Shown here one piece after another: positions 21,802 to 22,500 of a stretch of 22,500 bases of DNA. The stretch covers positions 1 to 22,500 of IMG/VR virus record IMGVR_UViG_3300037247_000247, one strand, 5' to 3'. Made by a program: the position numbers and the translations under genes. Within the stretch, counting starts at the first letter, position 1; each line of letters starts with the position of its first letter. The DNA is from a virus. The notes below the pieces were generated by a model. It did not search any database. It had not been told where the DNA came from and saw nothing but the letters and a program-made list of their open reading frames with translations.

Positions 21802-21830
21802 ATGATAACAGAACATAGACACCGATTCAA
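21802..21830 (-). promoter_or_regulatory. Candidate sigma70 promoter for the 21502-21762 gene
   Basis: TTGAAT (21825-21830 on the minus strand) and TATCAT (21802-21807) are 17 bp apart, close to the sigma70 consensus. They lie directly downstream of a terminator and about 40 bases before the ATG at 21762. The same promoter could also feed the terS operon. The call rests on consensus match and position. Confidence 0.5.
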
Positions 21831-21832
21831 CT

Positions 21833-21871
21833 GGTAAACAAAAACCCTCACAAGGAGGGCTTAGGTTTACC
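21833..21871 (-). terminator. Two-tier hairpin terminator
   Basis: GGTAAAC (21833-21839) pairs with GTTTACC (21865-21871), enclosing a second stem CCCTC (21845-21849) with GAGGG (21855-21859). On the minus strand the inner stem is followed by TTTTTGTTT. It ends the leftward gene at 21930-22118. The outer stem could form instead of, or on top of, the inner one. Confidence 0.75.
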
Positions 21872-21929
21872 GGGCAAGGTAACTAACAAATTGTTGGCTT
21901 CTTTCATTAACAAATGTTAGATGTATTAA

Positions 21930-22118
21930 TTATAGCATGGATTCCAAAAGTCTGTTTTGCATTGTTATCCATTTCTCCATTGTTTGCACATCCATATCGA
22001 GGCAAATCTCTTTTCCTTCATTTGTTATGATAATCAACCCCACGTTTTGATTATCGTCCTTTGCTGTTTGGAAAATAACATCCCCATCATCATCGTACAT
22101 TGTTTCATAAATTTCCAT
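21930..22118 (-). CDS. Hypothetical small acidic protein
   Basis: The 62-aa product is acidic, starts MEIYETMYDDDGDVIFQT, and ends with a helix (QTMEKWITMQNRLLES). It has no membrane segment or motif I recognise. An AGGGAGAT SD site is present eight bases before the ATG. Terminators flank it on both sides (21833-21871 downstream, 22133-22175 upstream), so it would need its own promoter, but none with a good -35 box is seen. Confidence 0.55.
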   Translation of the reverse strand: MEIYETMYDDDGDVIFQTAKDDNQNVGLIIITNEGKEICLDMDVQTMEKWITMQNRLLESML

Positions 22119-22132
22119 ACAATCTCCCTATA

Positions 22133-22175
22133 TTAAAAATCCCCGCCCACCCGTGAGGGATGCAAAGGACGGGGC
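22133..22175 (-). terminator. Intrinsic terminator for the right-edge gene
   Basis: CCCCG (22141-22145) pairs with CGGGG (22170-22174), with a GC-rich inner region between. On the minus strand ATTTTTAATAT follows the stem. It ends the leftward gene at 22208-22468. Confidence 0.7.
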
Positions 22176-22207
22176 TTTCTAGACTCTTTCCTAACAACGT
22201 TATGGAT

Positions 22208-22468
22208 TTATTTCATTTGCACCTCCTTTTGAGATATAAAATAGTCGACAAAGCTGCCAATAATCATGTCTGATATTTCCCACACTCCTGAGAACCCCGA
22301 TGAAAGTTCTGTCACGCATTCCTTATGGTCATCGTTGGAAAGCGTTATAATTACTAAATCATCTTTTTGTACCACGCTTACAAATATGCGTATACCATGT
22401 CTATCGTGCATTTCATCTACGAATTTTCTTGAAATTTTCCATGCCAGTTTTCTTAATCCATTATCCAT
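22208..22468 (-). CDS. Hypothetical protein at the right edge
   Basis: The 86-aa product starts MDNGLRKLAWKISRKFVDEMH and has a basic helix followed by beta strands (IRIFVSVVQKDDLVIITLS) and a hydrophobic helix-like end (DMIIGSFVDYFIS). A GGAGA SD site precedes the ATG with an eight-base spacer. Three near-identical GGATAATGGATAATGG copies overlap the start, but only the third ATG opens a long frame. The upstream promoter, if any, lies outside the window. I do not recognise a family. Confidence 0.55.
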   Translation of the reverse strand: MDNGLRKLAWKISRKFVDEMHDRHGIRIFVSVVQKDDLVIITLSNDDHKECVTELSSGFSGVWEISDMIIGSFVDYFISQKEVQMK

Positions 22469-22500
22469 TATCCATTCTCCAACCCAACCGTCGTCGGGTC

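Noticed and set aside
1-22500. CRISPR array or integrase/attachment site
   Set aside because: No spaced direct repeats and no recombinase gene were seen. The iterated palindrome is dispersed, not arrayed.

Overview
The window is most of the structural half of a tailed double-stranded DNA phage (or prophage), almost certainly a siphophage. TerS, TerL, portal, Mu gpF-like minor head protein, protease/scaffold, decoration protein, HK97-fold capsid, connectors, tail tube, frameshifted tail chaperones, tape measure and distal tail proteins follow one another on the minus strand in classical order. There is no sheath gene, and a -1 frameshift site sits just before the tape measure. The host is bacterial: Shine-Dalgarno (SD) sites such as AGGAG and intrinsic terminators are clear. 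The host phylum cannot be named from the sequence. Base composition is roughly 44% GC. No integrase, repressor, replication gene, endolysin or CRISPR array is visible.

Layout, in the leftward direction of transcription (right to left). 22.5-21.5 kb: three small unknown genes separated by terminators and one good promoter. 21.4-18.1 kb: TerS, TerL, portal. 18.1-16.3 kb: a 68-aa protein and a Mu gpF-like protein fused to a collagen-like Gly-X-Y segment. 16.3-13.7 kb: an accessory block inside the head module, made of a fibre-like protein and six small unknown genes. 13.7-13.4 kb: a compact RNA unit of candidate promoter, structured leader, tRNA-Trp(CCA) and strong terminator. 13.4-13.1 kb: a 25-aa lysine-rich peptide and a small membrane protein. 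13.1-7.2 kb: protease with a nested scaffold start, decoration protein, major capsid protein, connectors, two paralogous tail-tube-like proteins, and tail chaperones G and GT. 7.26-1.6 kb: tape measure, Dit-like protein with two carbohydrate-binding-like segments, and hub-like protein with an inserted beta-repeat pair. 1.6-0.7 kb: three small membrane or coiled-coil proteins, likely a lysis or holin cassette. 0.1-0.6 kb: two small rightward genes that converge on the leftward operon at a bidirectional hairpin.

Most junctions from portal to hub are TAATG or ATGA overlaps, so the head and tail genes look translationally coupled. Several starts were moved to fit this pattern.

The most unusual signal cuts across genes. 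The 8-bp palindrome ACGGCCGT occurs 17 times, against about 0.2 expected from base composition, and no CGGCCG lies outside an ACGGCCG context. It behaves like a highly iterated palindrome, analogous to cyanobacterial HIP1 but with a different sequence. The second candidate novelty is the structured RNA next to tRNA-Trp, followed by a terminator directly before the capsid genes.
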